45,190 nt of DNA from Gammaproteobacteria bacterium (GCA_013696315.1 JACCYU010000102.1:1-45190), one strand, 5' to 3'; positions 28,539-38,916 are shown, counted from the first letter of the stretch. Made by a program: numbers and translations. The notes: generated by a model not told the origin, from the sequence alone.

Positions 28539-30593
28539 ATGCCCCAACCGTTTCTCTCGATCTATACCCACAGGTTCATCCGCGCGGCCGTGTGCGTGCC
28601 GTTCGTGCGGGTGGCCGATCCCGCGTTCAATGTAGAGCAGGCCCTGGGCCTGGCGTGTCGCGCCTCGGAGATGAACGCCGCGGTCGCACTCTTTCCGGAA
28701 CTCGGCATTTCGGCCTATTCCAGCGAAGACCTGTTTCATCAGGACGCATTGCTGGACGGCGTCGAAACGGCCCTCGCCCAACTCGTCGCGGCGAGCCGCG
28801 ATCTTTCGCCGGTGTTGCTGGTCGGCGCGCCGCTGCGGTTCGAGGGCAAGCTGTTCAACTGTGCGTTCGTTGTGTACCGCGGGCGGCTGCTGGGTGTGGC
28901 GCCCAAGTCCTATCTGCCCAACTACCGCGAGTTTTACGAGAAGCGTCAGTTCACCTCCGCGCGCGCTGCCGTCGCGACGGAAGTTGAATTCGGGGGCGAG
29001 TGCGTCCCATTCGGCAACGATCTGATCTTCAAAGCATCGAACGTCAAGGATTTCTCGCTGCACGTGGAGATCTGCGAAGACTTGTACGCGCCGATCCCGC
29101 CCAGCACCTACGCCGCGCTCGCCGGTGCTACCGTGCTGGCGAATCTTTCGGCCAGCAACATCACGATCGGCAAGGCCGACTATCGCCGCGGCCTGTGCGC
29201 CTCACAGTCGGGCAAGTGCCTCGCGGCATACCTTTACTCCGCGGCCGGGCCCGGCGAGTCCACCACCGATCTGGCCTGGGACGGGCACGCCATCATTTAC
29301 GAGAACAACGAACTACTGGCCGAAGCCCAGCGTTTCTGCTCGGACGAGCAAATCATTACCGCCGACATCGATCTCGAACGACTCGCGCAGGAGCGCATGC
29401 GCATGACCAGCTTCAACGATTCGGTCGGCGCGCATCTGGAGCGCGTGCGCGGCATGCGCCGCGTATCATTCGAGTTCGAAGCGCCCGTAGGCGAAATCCC
29501 GCTGCTACGGCGCATCGAGCGCTTCCCCTACGTGCCCAATGCCCCGGACGCGCGTGATGAACGCTGCTTCGAGGCGTACAACATTCAAGTGCACGGGCTT
29601 ATGAAGCGGCTCACCAGCGCCGGCATCGAACGGATCATCATAGGCGTGTCCGGCGGGCTGGACTCCACGCACGCACTGATCGTGGCCGCCCGCACCATGG
29701 ACCGGCTGAAACTGCCACGCGAGAACATCCTCGCTTATACCATGCCGGCCTTTGCAACCAGCACCGGCACACGCGACAACGCGCACAAGCTGATGCGCGC
29801 GCTGGGCGTGAGCGCGAGTGAGATCGATATCAAGCCGTCATGCGTGCAGATGCTCAAAGACATCGGCCACCCCTACGCAAGGGGCGAGGCAGAATATGAC
29901 GTCACGTTCGAGAACGTGCAGGCTGGCGAACGTACATCGCATCTGTTCCGGCTCGCCAACCTGCATCAGGGGCTGGTGCTCGGTACGGGAGATTTAAGCG
30001 AACTGGCGCTGGGCTGGGCGACCTACGGCGTGGGCGATCATATGTCGCACTACAACGTGAATGCCTCGGTGCCGAAAACACTCATGCAGCACCTGATCCG
30101 TTGGGTGATCGGCTCCCGGCAGTTCGACGAGGACACCGGCGCCACGCTGCGGGATATCCTCGACACCGAGATCTCGCCGGAACTCGTGCCTGGCGATAAA
30201 GATCAAGACCACCCGGCGCAGAGTACCGAGGAGAAAATCGGCCCGTATGAGTTGCAGGATTTCAATCTTTACTACGTATTGCGCTTCGGCTTCCGGCCCA
30301 GCAAGGTGGCGTTTCTGAGTTTAACCGCGTGGGGCGACAGGACCAAAGGCGACTGGCCCGCGAGCTTGTCCGTCGAGGCGCGGCATGAGTACGATCTCGC
30401 GACGATCAGGAAATGGCTGGAAGTGTTTCTCTACCGCTTCTTCAAGATCAGCCAGTTCAAGCGCTCCTGCTTGCCGAACGGGCCCAAGGTCGGCTCGGGC
30501 GGCTCGCTCTCGCCCAGAGGTGACTGGCGCGCGCCTTCGGACTCGGAGGCGACGGTGTGGCTGGAGGAATTACGACGAAATACTCAGGACTAG
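28539..30593 (+). CDS. nadE: Glutamine-dependent NAD+ synthetase
   Basis: A 684-residue two-domain enzyme forming NAD+ from deamido-NAD+, ATP and glutamine. The N-terminal nitrilase-like glutaminase has the triad Glu54 ([10 protein letters not shown]), Lys123 ([13 protein letters not shown]) and Cys179 (VEICEDLY). The C-terminal synthetase domain has the pyrophosphatase loop SGGLDS at 371-376 and [12 protein letters not shown]. Length and order match the long NadE form known from mycobacteria. The gene ends by overlapping the convergent DUF4340 gene by 4 bp. Confidence 0.95.
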   Translation: MPQPFLSIYTHRFIRAAVCVPFVRVADPAFNVEQALGLACRASEMNAAVALFPELGISAYSSEDLFHQDALLDGVETALAQLVAASRDLSPVLLVGAPLRFEGKLFNCAFVVYRGRLLGVAPKSYLPNYREFYEKRQFTSARAAVATEVEFGGECVPFGNDLIFKASNVKDFSLHVEICEDLYAPIPPSTYAALAGATVLANLSASNITIGKADYRRGLCASQSGKCLAAYLYSAAGPGESTTDLAWDGHAIIYENNELLAEAQRFCSDEQIITADIDLERLAQERMRMTSFNDSVGAHLERVRGMRRVSFEFEAPVGEIPLLRRIERFPYVPNAPDARDERCFEAYNIQVHGLMKRLTSAGIERIIIGVSGGLDSTHALIVAARTMDRLKLPRENILAYTMPAFATSTGTRDNAHKLMRALGVSASEIDIKPSCVQMLKDIGHPYARGEAEYDVTFENVQAGERTSHLFRLANLHQGLVLGTGDLSELALGWATYGVGDHMSHYNVNASVPKTLMQHLIRWVIGSRQFDEDTGATLRDILDTEISPELVPGDKDQDHPAQSTEEKIGPYELQDFNLYYVLRFGFRPSKVAFLSLTAWGDRTKGDWPASLSVEARHEYDLATIRKWLEVFLYRFFKISQFKRSCLPNGPKVGSGGSLSPRGDWRAPSDSEATVWLEELRRNTQD

Positions 30594-31417
30594 TGGACGT
30601 CGGCAGGGGGCAACAGCGGCGCGGCGGAGGTGGCCGGCAGGTGGTACTGAAGATGCAGCGCCGGGCGCGCGAGAATCAGCTCCGGCTCGCTTGCAACGAT
30701 GTTGAAGACTACCGGAGATCCATTTTCAAGCTCGACCGTTATCCGATCTCCCGATGGCTTGTTCCGGTACGTGCCTATGCGAATAGCGCTGGCTTCCCGC
30801 CAGGCGCGCAACGTGTCCTTGATTGCTCGCGGCGGAAACGCCGCTGGTGATGTTTTCCAGCTACCATCTTGCGCACGGCTGATGTCTATGTCCGGTAACC
30901 GCAGCGCCCGGATTCTCACGGCCATGGGCAGTAACGCGGTGGAAGCGTAGGCCGCCGCGCCCGAGTTTTCCAGATCGAGCAGGACATCGCTGATCAGGTG
31001 CATTGTGCGACCGGTTTGCACATAGCGTAGCTGGTTGACTGGGTTGATCCGCCCGAATGCGATCGATTTGCCGTTCAGTTTAACGGTAACGCCCGGGTTC
31101 GCCAGGCCAAAGCGCGCGAGCTTGAGCGAAGCGGCAGGGTAGCGCGTATCACCAGTCGTGATCGCCAGGTCCAGCACCGACGCGACGCGCGCCGGGTTCG
31201 CGCGGACTACAATCGGCGATGTCACCCACCAGTGTCGATGGCGCTTTTCAAGGCGGATGACCGGTTTGCGCCTGCGCTCGATAACGATGTGGTTTACAGC
31301 CTCCGCATCGATTCGCAGCAGACGCGCATCCGTCTGGCCCGGCCTCAGCCAGGCGACCGCCGCCAGCCCGGCGAGCACGACCAGCAGCCCGATATTCAAC
31401 CATGCGCGCGCCGTCAT
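30590..31417 (-). CDS. DUF4340 domain protein, partner of the Gld-type transporter
   Basis: A 275-residue protein anchored by one N-terminal helix (about residues 7-24), with a periplasmic beta-rich domain of DUF4340 type ([41 protein letters not shown]). DUF4340 genes commonly follow gldG-like genes, as here, where it comes 24 bp after the gldG-like stop. It is the last gene of the four-gene operon. Function unknown; a periplasmic accessory role is likely. Confidence 0.8.
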   Translation of the reverse strand: MTARAWLNIGLLVVLAGLAAVAWLRPGQTDARLLRIDAEAVNHIVIERRRKPVIRLEKRHRHWWVTSPIVVRANPARVASVLDLAITTGDTRYPAASLKLARFGLANPGVTVKLNGKSIAFGRINPVNQLRYVQTGRTMHLISDVLLDLENSGAAAYASTALLPMAVRIRALRLPDIDISRAQDGSWKTSPAAFPPRAIKDTLRAWREASAIRIGTYRNKPSGDRITVELENGSPVVFNIVASEPELILARPALHLQYHLPATSAAPLLPPADVH

Positions 31418-31441
31418 CTGGCGGTCACCGTAGGGGAACCA

Positions 31442-32800
31442 TTACCGCCGGCGGCGGCGCAGCCAGATCAACAGGCCCACCGACACCAGTGCTATGGGCA
31501 GCACGGTCAGGAAGAAAAATGCCACCGCGAAAATCTGTGTATTCCCCAGTGTAAGCACCGTGTCGGGGGCGCCTTTGGGGTTGATGGCGATCAGCTCGTC
31601 GTCGCGCGCCAGCCAGTCAAAGAGATTGGAGGCCAGCGCCAGGTTCTCGCCGTTGCCGATGTAGCCGTTCGCCAGGAAATCGCTGTCGCCCACTACCGCC
31701 ACGCGCTGCTCCAGATCCCCACGCTCGCGGGTCAGCCCCAGCGCCAGGGTCAGCGGGCCGGCGCGATCACCGTTTTGACTGCTGAAGCTGATTTCCTTAC
31801 CCGTGAGGCTGCCTGTTTCCGACCAGGTGCGCGCCAGCGTGGTGAGTATCGGAGCGGCACTCCAGTCCGTAGCGGTTCCGGTATCGAGCGCGGTGGCGAA
31901 GGGAAACAGGGTTTGCGCGGACAGGCCCTCGGTCACAGGATGCGTACCGTAATCCACCACCGGCACCACCGCGGGGTGCTGAATGCCCAGCATCTGGCGC
32001 AGCTCCGGGTTCGCGTCGACCAGCACGCCGTCGATGAATTCGATACCCAGCTCGCGGGCTAGCGGTCCCGTACCCGCTGGTTCATCCGGGTCGCGCAGCC
32101 ACAGCAGGTTGCCGCCGCCGCGCACGTAGTCGCGCAGTTTCGCGACCTCGCCCGGCAGCAGCGCTTTGCGCGGCGAGGCGATCACCAGCAGGGTGGTATT
32201 GTCCGGGATCTGCGGATCGCGGATGAGATTGAGCGTGCGCACCTGCATACCGCCACGGGTGAGATTGTCGTTCAGGCGGCTGAAGCCGGGGTTGATCTCG
32301 GCTTCCGGATCGCGTTCGTCATGGCCTTCCAGAAACACTACCCAGCGAGGAGCGTCGCGCGCAAGCCGTTGCAGCGCCTCGGCCAGGGTTTGCTCGCTCA
32401 TGTCGTCCACGGTCTCGGTGCGCTCGCCGACCGTTACCGCCATTTGTCCGGTGCTAGTGACACCGGCCGCCTGCGCGCGCTCCGGCTCCAGATCGGGATT
32501 GCTGAAACTGATGTTCAAGTCCGGCCTGAAGCGCTTATATTTCCCCAGCGTCTCCTCGATGCGGTCGCGCAAGGTCGCGTCTTCGGGCACGAACGCGGTA
32601 ATCGAAATCGGCTCGGCTATGGTCGCCAGCAGTTGCTGACTGTCCTCCGACAACGTGTTGCGATTGCCCGCGGTCCAGTCCGCCTGATACCTGTACGCGG
32701 TGCTGAGCCACGCCAGCAGGCCGATGACACCGATGAACAGCATGACGAATAGGCCGTTCTGCAGGCGCAGCCGCCAGCGCGACCTGGGGGTGATTTCCAT
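31442..32800 (-). CDS. GldG-like ABC transporter accessory protein
   Basis: A 452-residue protein with an N-terminal membrane helix (residues about 13-34), a periplasmic GldG/IFT52-like domain (ISITAFVPEDATLRDRIEE, LLWLRDPDEPAGTGPL, ALALGLTRERGDLEQRVAVV across that region) and a C-terminal membrane helix followed by an Arg-rich end. It fits the GldG family, first described in Bacteroidetes gliding but also found next to GldA/GldF homologues in non-gliding proteobacteria. It lies 7 bp after the permease gene. Confidence 0.85.
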   Translation of the reverse strand: MEITPRSRWRLRLQNGLFVMLFIGVIGLLAWLSTAYRYQADWTAGNRNTLSEDSQQLLATIAEPISITAFVPEDATLRDRIEETLGKYKRFRPDLNISFSNPDLEPERAQAAGVTSTGQMAVTVGERTETVDDMSEQTLAEALQRLARDAPRWVVFLEGHDERDPEAEINPGFSRLNDNLTRGGMQVRTLNLIRDPQIPDNTTLLVIASPRKALLPGEVAKLRDYVRGGGNLLWLRDPDEPAGTGPLARELGIEFIDGVLVDANPELRQMLGIQHPAVVPVVDYGTHPVTEGLSAQTLFPFATALDTGTATDWSAAPILTTLARTWSETGSLTGKEISFSSQNGDRAGPLTLALGLTRERGDLEQRVAVVGDSDFLANGYIGNGENLALASNLFDWLARDDELIAINPKGAPDTVLTLGNTQIFAVAFFFLTVLPIALVSVGLLIWLRRRRR

Positions 32801-32807
32801 CAGACCT

Positions 32808-33563
32808 TCATCGCGCCAGGCGTTCGTTGTCCAGCCGCCGGATGGTCAGGATCAGGAACGCGGCGCTGAACAGGAGGTAGTAAATTAAATCGCTGCTGTC
32901 GAACAGGCCCTGCAGAAAGGAGAGAAAATGGCCGAAATGCGAGAGATAGATAAACAGCTCGCTGGCCGTGCCCTCGGCGCTGCCGGACATGTAAAGCACG
33001 ACCAGCAACATGAGCAGCCCGACGCTCGCGACCGCGGCGATCAGAGGCGTTCGCACCTGCGCGGAGATGAACAGGCCCGCGGCCAGAAACGAGGCGATCA
33101 TCAAAAACAGACCCAGCATGCCGGCGCCGAACTTGCCCCAGTCGAGCTGCGTGCCGCCCAGTAGCGACAGCGGCATCAGCGCGATCAGGGCCAGCAGCCC
33201 CAGGGTGAAGATCAGCAGGCTCAGATATTTACCCAGCACGATCTCGGTGACGGACAACGGCGCGCTGGTCAGCAGGGTGAGACTGCCCAGGGCGCGTTCC
33301 TCGCTGAAGATGCGCATGGTCAACAATGGCGACACGGCAAGCATCACCACGCCGGCCCAGAACAGCACCGGCGCCAGCACGGTATCGGTCACGCCCGGCG
33401 CACCAGGCACGCCCATGAGTTGCGGCTGAATGATGTTCAGATAGTTATCGACCAGGAACAGAAACAGCAGCCCCAGCACGAGCAACACCGCCGCCAGAAT
33501 CACCCAGGCAAGCGGCGTATAGAACATGCGGCGCAGTTCGCCGCTGGCGATGGTGAGGATCAT
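32808..33563 (-). CDS. ABC-2 type permease, GldF-like
   Basis: A 251-residue membrane protein with six hydrophobic segments and the GldF-type start MILTIASGELRRMFYTPLAW. The central string ALGSLTLLTSAPLSVTEIVL is typical of ABC-2 permeases of this group. It forms the membrane channel with the ATPase encoded upstream, whose stop it overlaps by 4 bp (ATGA). Substrate unknown. Confidence 0.88.
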   Translation of the reverse strand: MILTIASGELRRMFYTPLAWVILAAVLLVLGLLFLFLVDNYLNIIQPQLMGVPGAPGVTDTVLAPVLFWAGVVMLAVSPLLTMRIFSEERALGSLTLLTSAPLSVTEIVLGKYLSLLIFTLGLLALIALMPLSLLGGTQLDWGKFGAGMLGLFLMIASFLAAGLFISAQVRTPLIAAVASVGLLMLLVVLYMSGSAEGTASELFIYLSHFGHFLSFLQGLFDSSDLIYYLLFSAAFLILTIRRLDNERLAR

Positions 33564-34525
33564 GCGATGGCGCGATTCTGGTCGGCGGCGGAACCGGCGT
33601 CCGCTTCGCTGTGCACCAGTTCCATGAAGATTTGTTCAAGCGTGGTGCTTTGTCGTTGGAGCTCGCGCAAGCGCCAGTTATTGGCGACCGATGACTCGAC
33701 CAGCGCATCCACCGCGGCCGCGTTCCCGTACACGAGCCGCAGCCGGCCGCCGTCGAGCGGCTCGACCGTTTCGATCCCGGCCAGCCGGCGCAGTTCGCTC
33801 AGTGCGGGCGGTGATTCAAACGAAACGATCCACGCGTTGGCGCCTTTGCGCTCGCTTAAACCGGTGAGCGTGTCGTTGAACACCGTGCGCCCGGCGTGGA
33901 TGATCCGCACCCGATCGCACACCGCCTGCACCTCTGGAAGAATATGCGTGGAGAGAATCACCCCATGCGTGCGGCCCAGTGCGCGGATCAGCGCGCGGAT
34001 CTCATGAATCTGCACGGGATCGAGGCCCACTGTGGGCTCGTCCATGATCACCACCGACGGGCTGTGCACAAGCGCCTGCGCGATGCCGACGCGCTGCTGA
34101 AAACCCCTGGACAGATTGCCGATGATGCGGTGCCCGACATCGATCAGGCCGCAGTGTGTCTTGACCTCAATCAACGCGTCGGCAATGCGCGCGCGCGCAA
34201 CACGATGCAGACGCGCGCAGTAGCGCAGGTATTCGTCCACGGAGAGATCGGGGTAGAGCGGTGGGCGCTCAGGCAGATAGCCGATGTGCGCCTTGGCGCG
34301 CTTCGGAGCATCGAGCAGATCGATGCCGTTAATCGCGATGCGGCCGCGGCTGGGTGCTAAGTTGCCGCTCAGCATCTGTAAAGTTGACGATTTGCCCGCG
34401 CCGTTGGGGCCCAGCAGCCCCAGCACTTCGCCGCGCCTTAACTTAAGGTTCAGGTTCTCGACCGCGCAGTGCTGACCGTAGTAGCGAAAGACGGCGTGGG
34501 CGCTGACCAGGGCTTCGTCGATCAT
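33560..34525 (-). CDS. ABC transporter ATP-binding protein, GldA-like
   Basis: A 321-residue ABC ATPase. Walker A GPNGAGKSS is at 39-47, the signature LSRGFQQR at 138-145 and Walker B with the catalytic Glu, VVIMDEPTVGLDP, at 158-170; the switch His is in ILSTHILPE. A C-terminal extension of about 90 residues is usual in GldA/NatA-like exporters. It is the first gene of the operon ATPase, permease, GldG-like, DUF4340, read leftward, and shares a 295-bp upstream region with the divergent desaturase gene. Confidence 0.92.
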   Translation of the reverse strand: MIDEALVSAHAVFRYYGQHCAVENLNLKLRRGEVLGLLGPNGAGKSSTLQMLSGNLAPSRGRIAINGIDLLDAPKRAKAHIGYLPERPPLYPDLSVDEYLRYCARLHRVARARIADALIEVKTHCGLIDVGHRIIGNLSRGFQQRVGIAQALVHSPSVVIMDEPTVGLDPVQIHEIRALIRALGRTHGVILSTHILPEVQAVCDRVRIIHAGRTVFNDTLTGLSERKGANAWIVSFESPPALSELRRLAGIETVEPLDGGRLRLVYGNAAAVDALVESSVANNWRLRELQRQSTTLEQIFMELVHSEADAGSAADQNRAIA

Positions 34526-34819
34526 TAAGGCGTAGAATATTGAGCGGCGGCGCGTCGCGCGCCATATGAATCAAAACGGGTCGGCGCGATTCTATAAGCT
34601 CCGCCGCGCAAACGATAGTGCGGTGCGGCACGCGACCCGCATGCGTGGCGGCGGCGTTCTGCCAAAGCGCACTTTGCTGCACGCGCAAATCGATACGCGG
34701 GATATTTGTCGCCGCACCGGTGTCCTATCGCGGTAGACGCCTCGAACCGGGTTGCTTTATAGTCGGTGCGGGCGTTAATTAACGTTACATATAAAATATT
34801 ACGTATATTCGAGGGAATC
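34526..34819. promoter_or_regulatory. Intergenic region between the ABC operon and the desaturase gene
   Basis: No gene is seen. The last 45 bp before the desaturase are AT-rich in contrast to the surroundings, with TTAATTAA and an imperfect 21-bp dyad CGTTACATATAAAATATTACG (first 20 bases shown run from 34783; 7 of 10 pairs match). A promoter and possibly a fatty-acid regulator site are likely, but no clear -35/-10 pair can be named. Confidence 0.35.
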
Positions 34820-36010
34820 TTGAACATAGCTACCGGTTTACTGGCCCTGCCATGGTGGGGCTACATCATCGTGGGTCTCGTGCTGACGCATGTCACCATC
34901 GTCTCAGTCACCATCTTTCTGCATCGCTATCAGGCGCACCGGGCGTTGACCCTGCATCCGGTCACCAGCCACTTTTTCCGCTTCTGGTTGTGGCTGACCA
35001 CCGGTATGGTCACCAAAGAATGGGTAGCGGTGCATCGCAAGCACCACGCCAGTACCGAAACGCAAGGCGATCCACACAGCCCGCACGTCGAAGGCATTCA
35101 CAAGGTGCTGTGGGAGGGCGCGGAACTGTATCGAGCCGAGATCAAAAATCATCCATTTACCGTGGAACAATACGGGCGCGGCACGCCGGACGACTGGCTG
35201 GAACGGCATGTTTACAGTCGCTACCCATACTGGGGCGTAACCTTGCTGGCGATTATCGAACTGTCGCTGCTCGGGCTCTACGGTGTCACCTTGTGGGCGG
35301 TGCAGATGATGTGGATTCCGTTCTTCGCCGCCGGCGTGGTGAACGGGCTGGGTCATTACTGGGGCTACCGCAATTTCGAGAGTCCGGACGGTTCCACCAA
35401 TTTGACCAACTTCGGTATCCTCATCGGCGGTGAGGAAATGCACAACAACCATCATGCATTCCCGACCTCGGCGCGCTTCTCCAACAAGTGGTGGGAGTTC
35501 GACATCGGCTGGCTGTACATTCGCCTGCTGTCCGCGCTGGGTCTGGCCAGGGTAAAGAAAGTCGCGCCTAAGCCCCTGATTCGTAATGACAAGCAGGGCA
35601 TCGACATCGAGACGGCGCGCGCCGTCATCGCCGGCCGCTTGTACGTCATGGCGCAATATGCCCGCAGCGTGACCCTGCCGGTTTTCCGCGATCAGTTGCG
35701 GCAGGCGGACCTGCCATACCGCGCCGCCCTCAAGAAAGTGAGGTTTGCTCTGGTGCGTGAGGAGAGTCGTGTGGACACGCAGGTGAAGGCAAGATTGCAA
35801 GACGCGCTGAGTCGCAACGACGCGTTGCGCACGGTGTACGAGTTTCGTGGCCGCTTGCAGGCGTTGTGGGGTCGCACCCATGATAGCCATGAGCACGTGA
35901 TGCAGGCGCTGCAGGACTGGTGCCGCCACGCGGAAGCTACCGGCCTGGAGGTATTGCAGGAATTCGCTCGGCGGTTACAGAGCTATTCACTGCAGCCGGC
36001 GCGGGTGTAA
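34820..36010 (+). CDS. Delta-9-type fatty acid desaturase
   Basis: A 396-residue membrane di-iron desaturase. The three His boxes are HRYQAH (35-40), HRKHH (72-76) and HNNHH (208-212). Hydrophobic segments flank them, and WLTTGMVTKEWVAVHRKHH is characteristic of the bacterial DesA-type enzymes that introduce a double bond into phospholipid acyl chains or acyl-CoA. The C-terminal 130 residues are charged and helical. The start is assigned to TTG 34820 by similarity with DesA N-termini, with GAGGG just upstream; GTG 34766 is in frame but would include the AT-rich promoter-like stretch. Confidence 0.88.
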   Translation: MNIATGLLALPWWGYIIVGLVLTHVTIVSVTIFLHRYQAHRALTLHPVTSHFFRFWLWLTTGMVTKEWVAVHRKHHASTETQGDPHSPHVEGIHKVLWEGAELYRAEIKNHPFTVEQYGRGTPDDWLERHVYSRYPYWGVTLLAIIELSLLGLYGVTLWAVQMMWIPFFAAGVVNGLGHYWGYRNFESPDGSTNLTNFGILIGGEEMHNNHHAFPTSARFSNKWWEFDIGWLYIRLLSALGLARVKKVAPKPLIRNDKQGIDIETARAVIAGRLYVMAQYARSVTLPVFRDQLRQADLPYRAALKKVRFALVREESRVDTQVKARLQDALSRNDALRTVYEFRGRLQALWGRTHDSHEHVMQALQDWCRHAEATGLEVLQEFARRLQSYSLQPARV

Positions 36011-36021
36011 TCTTCGCGTTG

Positions 36022-36182
36022 GAATTCCCCGCTCACTCCTCGTTGTTACTATAGGCGCGCTATTGGCGGCGTGCCCCCCATCCATGGCGAGACGCTAAAG
36101 TGCGTCGATCCCACGGCCCAGCCGTCCATGGCTGGTCGTTCGCGGGCGCAAAGCTCGATCGCTTTGCGAATTCCCCGCTCAC
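36022..36182. repeat. 15-bp direct repeat flanking a noncoding segment
   Basis: GAATTCCCCGCTCAC occurs at 36022-36036 and again at 36168-36182, 146 bp apart, between the desaturase and rpmG genes. The segment between has short inverted pieces (CCATGGC repeated) but no gene. It may be a decayed small insertion or a local duplication. Confidence 0.5.
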
Positions 36183-36183
36183 C

Positions 36184-36351
36184 TTACTTGATCTTGGATT
36201 CCTTGTAGGTCACGTGCTTGCGCACCACCGGATCGTATTTCTTGATCTCCATCTTGTCCGGCATGTTGCGCTTGTTTTTCGTGGTGGTGTAGTAATGTCC
36301 GGTGCCCGCGCTGGACACCAGCTTGATCTTGTCGCGTGCTGTTTTGGCCAT
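36184..36351 (-). CDS. rpmG: 50S ribosomal protein L33
   Basis: A 55-residue protein reading [20 protein letters not shown] at its start, then [20 protein letters not shown] and ending VTYKESKIK. It is the Cys-free form of L33, without the zinc ribbon. The ATG lies 2 bp after the rpmB stop, so the two are co-translated. L33 sits near the E site of the large subunit. Confidence 0.96.
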   Translation of the reverse strand: MAKTARDKIKLVSSAGTGHYYTTTKNKRNMPDKMEIKKYDPVVRKHVTYKESKIK

Positions 36352-36353
36352 GG

Positions 36354-36590
36354 TTATACCTTGCCGCCCTGGGCGCGCATGTCGATCAGCACCTGATCGA
36401 TGCCTTTCTTGTCGATGATTCGCAAACCGCGCGTGGATACGCGCAGCCTCACCCAGCGCTGCTCGCTTTCGACCCAGAACCGGTGGAAATGAAGGTTCGG
36501 CAGAAAGCGGCGCCGGGTTTTATTATGGGCGTGCGAAACGTTGTTCCCCGTAACGGGGCGCTTGCCCGTGACCTGACAGATCCTGCTCAT
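36354..36590 (-). CDS. rpmB: 50S ribosomal protein L28
   Basis: A 78-residue protein with the signature [20 protein letters not shown] followed by [12 protein letters not shown] and the C-terminal [15 protein letters not shown]. It has the normal proteobacterial length. The start is the ATG at 36590; the frame is open upstream but the family start is clear. It is first in the rpmB-rpmG pair and divergent from folB over about 160 bp. Confidence 0.96.
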   Translation of the reverse strand: MSRICQVTGKRPVTGNNVSHAHNKTRRRFLPNLHFHRFWVESEQRWVRLRVSTRGLRIIDKKGIDQVLIDMRAQGGKV

Positions 36591-36749
36591 GCGGCGCTCC
36601 GGTTGCCGTAATCGTTCACAGACGGCGATTTTGACAAATAAGCCGTCAGGGTTCAAGGCGAACATGCGTAAACAACCGATGCACAAGGCCGCCCGAGGGT
36701 CGCCCACGGATATTGGCAGCGTGCGCCGCGGCCGCTATATTGACTACTA

Positions 36750-37127
36750 ATGAGCGAACGACCCTCCGATCTTGTCTATCTGCGCGAACTGCGACTCGCC
36801 GCAGTGATCGGTATCTACGAATGGGAGCAGCGGGTCCGGCAGACGATTAGCATCGATCTGGAAATGGCGGCGGACTTCACATCAGCCGCGGCTTCCGATG
36901 CCATCGAAGACACCCTCAACTACAAGGCCATCGCGGAACGGCTCAGCAGTTTTGTCGAAGCAAGCCGCTTCAAACTGATCGAAACACTGGCTGAACGCGC
37001 CGCCGACATGCTGCTGACGGAATTCGGCATCCGCTGGCTCAAGCTCAGCGTGAGCAAACCCGGCGCGGTACGCGGCGCGCGCGAAGTCGGCGTCGTTATT
37101 GAGCGGTCGGCCGCGGCATCATCCTGA
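36750..37127 (+). CDS. folB: Dihydroneopterin aldolase
   Basis: A 125-residue enzyme of folate synthesis, cleaving dihydroneopterin to hydroxymethyl-dihydropterin and glycolaldehyde. The N-terminal string LRLAAVIGIYEWEQRVRQ has the substrate-binding Glu, LNYKAIAERL is the middle motif, and the catalytic Lys is in LSVSKPGAVRGA. It forms an octamer in known members. It is monocistronic here, followed by a gap of about 220 bp. Confidence 0.94.
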   Translation: MSERPSDLVYLRELRLAAVIGIYEWEQRVRQTISIDLEMAADFTSAAASDAIEDTLNYKAIAERLSSFVEASRFKLIETLAERAADMLLTEFGIRWLKLSVSKPGAVRGAREVGVVIERSAAASS

Positions 37128-37350
37128 TTCTCAAATAACTATTTGGCGAGTGACATCGGTTCGTGGCATATTCGCGCCCTGGGGATGGGGCTGCCCGACA
37201 CTGCGCTCACGCAAGCTCGCGGTGAGGCGTTCGCAACTTCGATGGTCAAGCAATCAAATCTGCATCCAAACAGAAAAGCAAGCCGTATTTAGACATTACC
37301 GGAAATCTGATTCCGTACAACGTCGGGCTCATCCATAAGAGGGGAATATC

Positions 37351-38916
37351 ATGCAGATCAAACCCATTGCGCATGTATTGATGGCCGCGGGCGTCGCCGC
37401 GGCATGTGCAGGCGCCTCAATCACGGCGCAAGCTTCCAGCCACCGCGAGGCGCCGCTCATAGCCGGCTTGCCCAAGGTGGACAACACTGATTTTTACATG
37501 TTCAACAGTTACGAGTCCGGGCGCGAGGGCTTCGTCACCATCATCGCCAACTGGGTACCGTTACAGGATTCCTACGGCGGGCCCAACTACTTCGCGCTGG
37601 ACGATGCCGCACTGTACGAGATGCACATCGATAACAACGGCGACGCGGTCGAAGACATCACCTTTCAATTCCAGTTCGACACGAGCTTTCGCAAATTCTC
37701 CGTACCCACCGGCCCGGGCCTTGACGGCGCGCCGACCGAATCCGCCATTCCGTTGATCAACATCGGGCCGATCAGCCGGCCTGCCGATGCCAATCTGAAC
37801 CGAGTCGAGCGCTACACCATGAACGTGGTGCGCGGCGACCGGCGCTCTGGCGTCAGCCAGCCCGTGACCGACTCTAGCGGCGCAACAAGTTTCATCAAAC
37901 CGGTCGATAACATCGGCGAGAAATCCATCCCCGATTACCAGAGCTACGCCGACGCGCACATTTCTGACATTACCATTCCCGGTTGCAGCGCCGCCGGTGC
38001 GCGGGTTTTCGTCGGTCAGCGCCGTGAAGGTTTCTATATCAATCTGGGCGAGGTGTTCGACCTGATCAATCTCAATCCGGTCGGCGATCGCAGCGAGGGG
38101 CAGAATATCATCGACGACAAGAACGTCACCTCATTCGCACTGGAGGTGCCGACCGAGTGCCTGACCGCTGGACAGGAGCCGGTCATCGGCGCCTGGGCCA
38201 CCGCATCGCTACCGCAAGCGCGCGTGCTGGACCCGACGCCGGATTTGGACGCGCCCACCGCCGACGGCGGCGCATGGACGCAGGTGTCGCGACTGGGTTC
38301 GCCGCTGGTCAACGAAGTGGTGATCGGCCTGCCGGACAAGAATCTGTTCAACGCGAGCCAGCCGGCGAATGATGTCAGCAACTTTGCGACTTACGTGACC
38401 AACCCGACACTGCCGGTGCTGGCCAACGTGCTGTTCGACACCGCGGTGCCGACGCCGCCCCGGCTCGATCTGGTACAGGCGTTCGTGACCGGCGTCGATG
38501 GTCTGACGAAGCCGGCCAACGTCAATCTTGCCACGCTGGCGGGTGCGGGCGAGATGTTGCGGCTCAACACCGCCGTGCCGGCGACACCAATCGGCAGCCA
38601 GAGCGATCTTGCGTTTCTGGGCTGCGACCTGAGCGGCTTTCCCAATGGCCGGCGGCCCATAGACGACGTAGTGGACATCGCGCTTAGTGTCGCACTGGGC
38701 GCCATTACCGCCGAGAATCCCAATGGCCTGCAAACCTGCGACGTGAGCAATCCCGCCAGCCCGAGCGTGGTGCCGGGCGCCGTGGTTACCGACGGCGCGT
38801 CGCTGGCCAACGCCGGAGACGGCCTGTTCATCGATCAGTTTCCGTATCTGGGACTGCCTTTGCCGGGCTCGCCATTCGAGTCCAGCGAGCCGAATGGCGG
38901 AGGTACCGGACTATGA
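37351..38916 (+). CDS. Exported DUF4331 family protein
   Basis: A 521-residue protein with a signal peptide of about 29 residues ending AQASS. The mature start SSHREAPLIAGLPKVDNTDF is the DUF4331 signature. The rest is beta-rich, with the blocks NWVPLQDSYGGPNYFALDD and GLPDKNLFN and a late block DVVDIALSVALGA with few basic residues, so it is acidic. The function of the family is unknown. AGAGGGG lies upstream of the ATG. Its stop overlaps the ATG of a small lipoprotein (ATGA), and c-type cytochrome genes follow, so an extracytoplasmic redox or metal role is possible but unproven. Confidence 0.87.
   Translation: MQIKPIAHVLMAAGVAAACAGASITAQASSHREAPLIAGLPKVDNTDFYMFNSYESGREGFVTIIANWVPLQDSYGGPNYFALDDAALYEMHIDNNGDAVEDITFQFQFDTSFRKFSVPTGPGLDGAPTESAIPLINIGPISRPADANLNRVERYTMNVVRGDRRSGVSQPVTDSSGATSFIKPVDNIGEKSIPDYQSYADAHISDITIPGCSAAGARVFVGQRREGFYINLGEVFDLINLNPVGDRSEGQNIIDDKNVTSFALEVPTECLTAGQEPVIGAWATASLPQARVLDPTPDLDAPTADGGAWTQVSRLGSPLVNEVVIGLPDKNLFNASQPANDVSNFATYVTNPTLPVLANVLFDTAVPTPPRLDLVQAFVTGVDGLTKPANVNLATLAGAGEMLRLNTAVPATPIGSQSDLAFLGCDLSGFPNGRRPIDDVVDIALSVALGAITAENPNGLQTCDVSNPASPSVVPGAVVTDGASLANAGDGLFIDQFPYLGLPLPGSPFESSEPNGGGTGL

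Noticed and set aside
28592-29557. Long open frames within nadE in other frames
   Set aside because: Arg-rich shadow frames without Shine-Dalgarno sequences or recognisable motifs.
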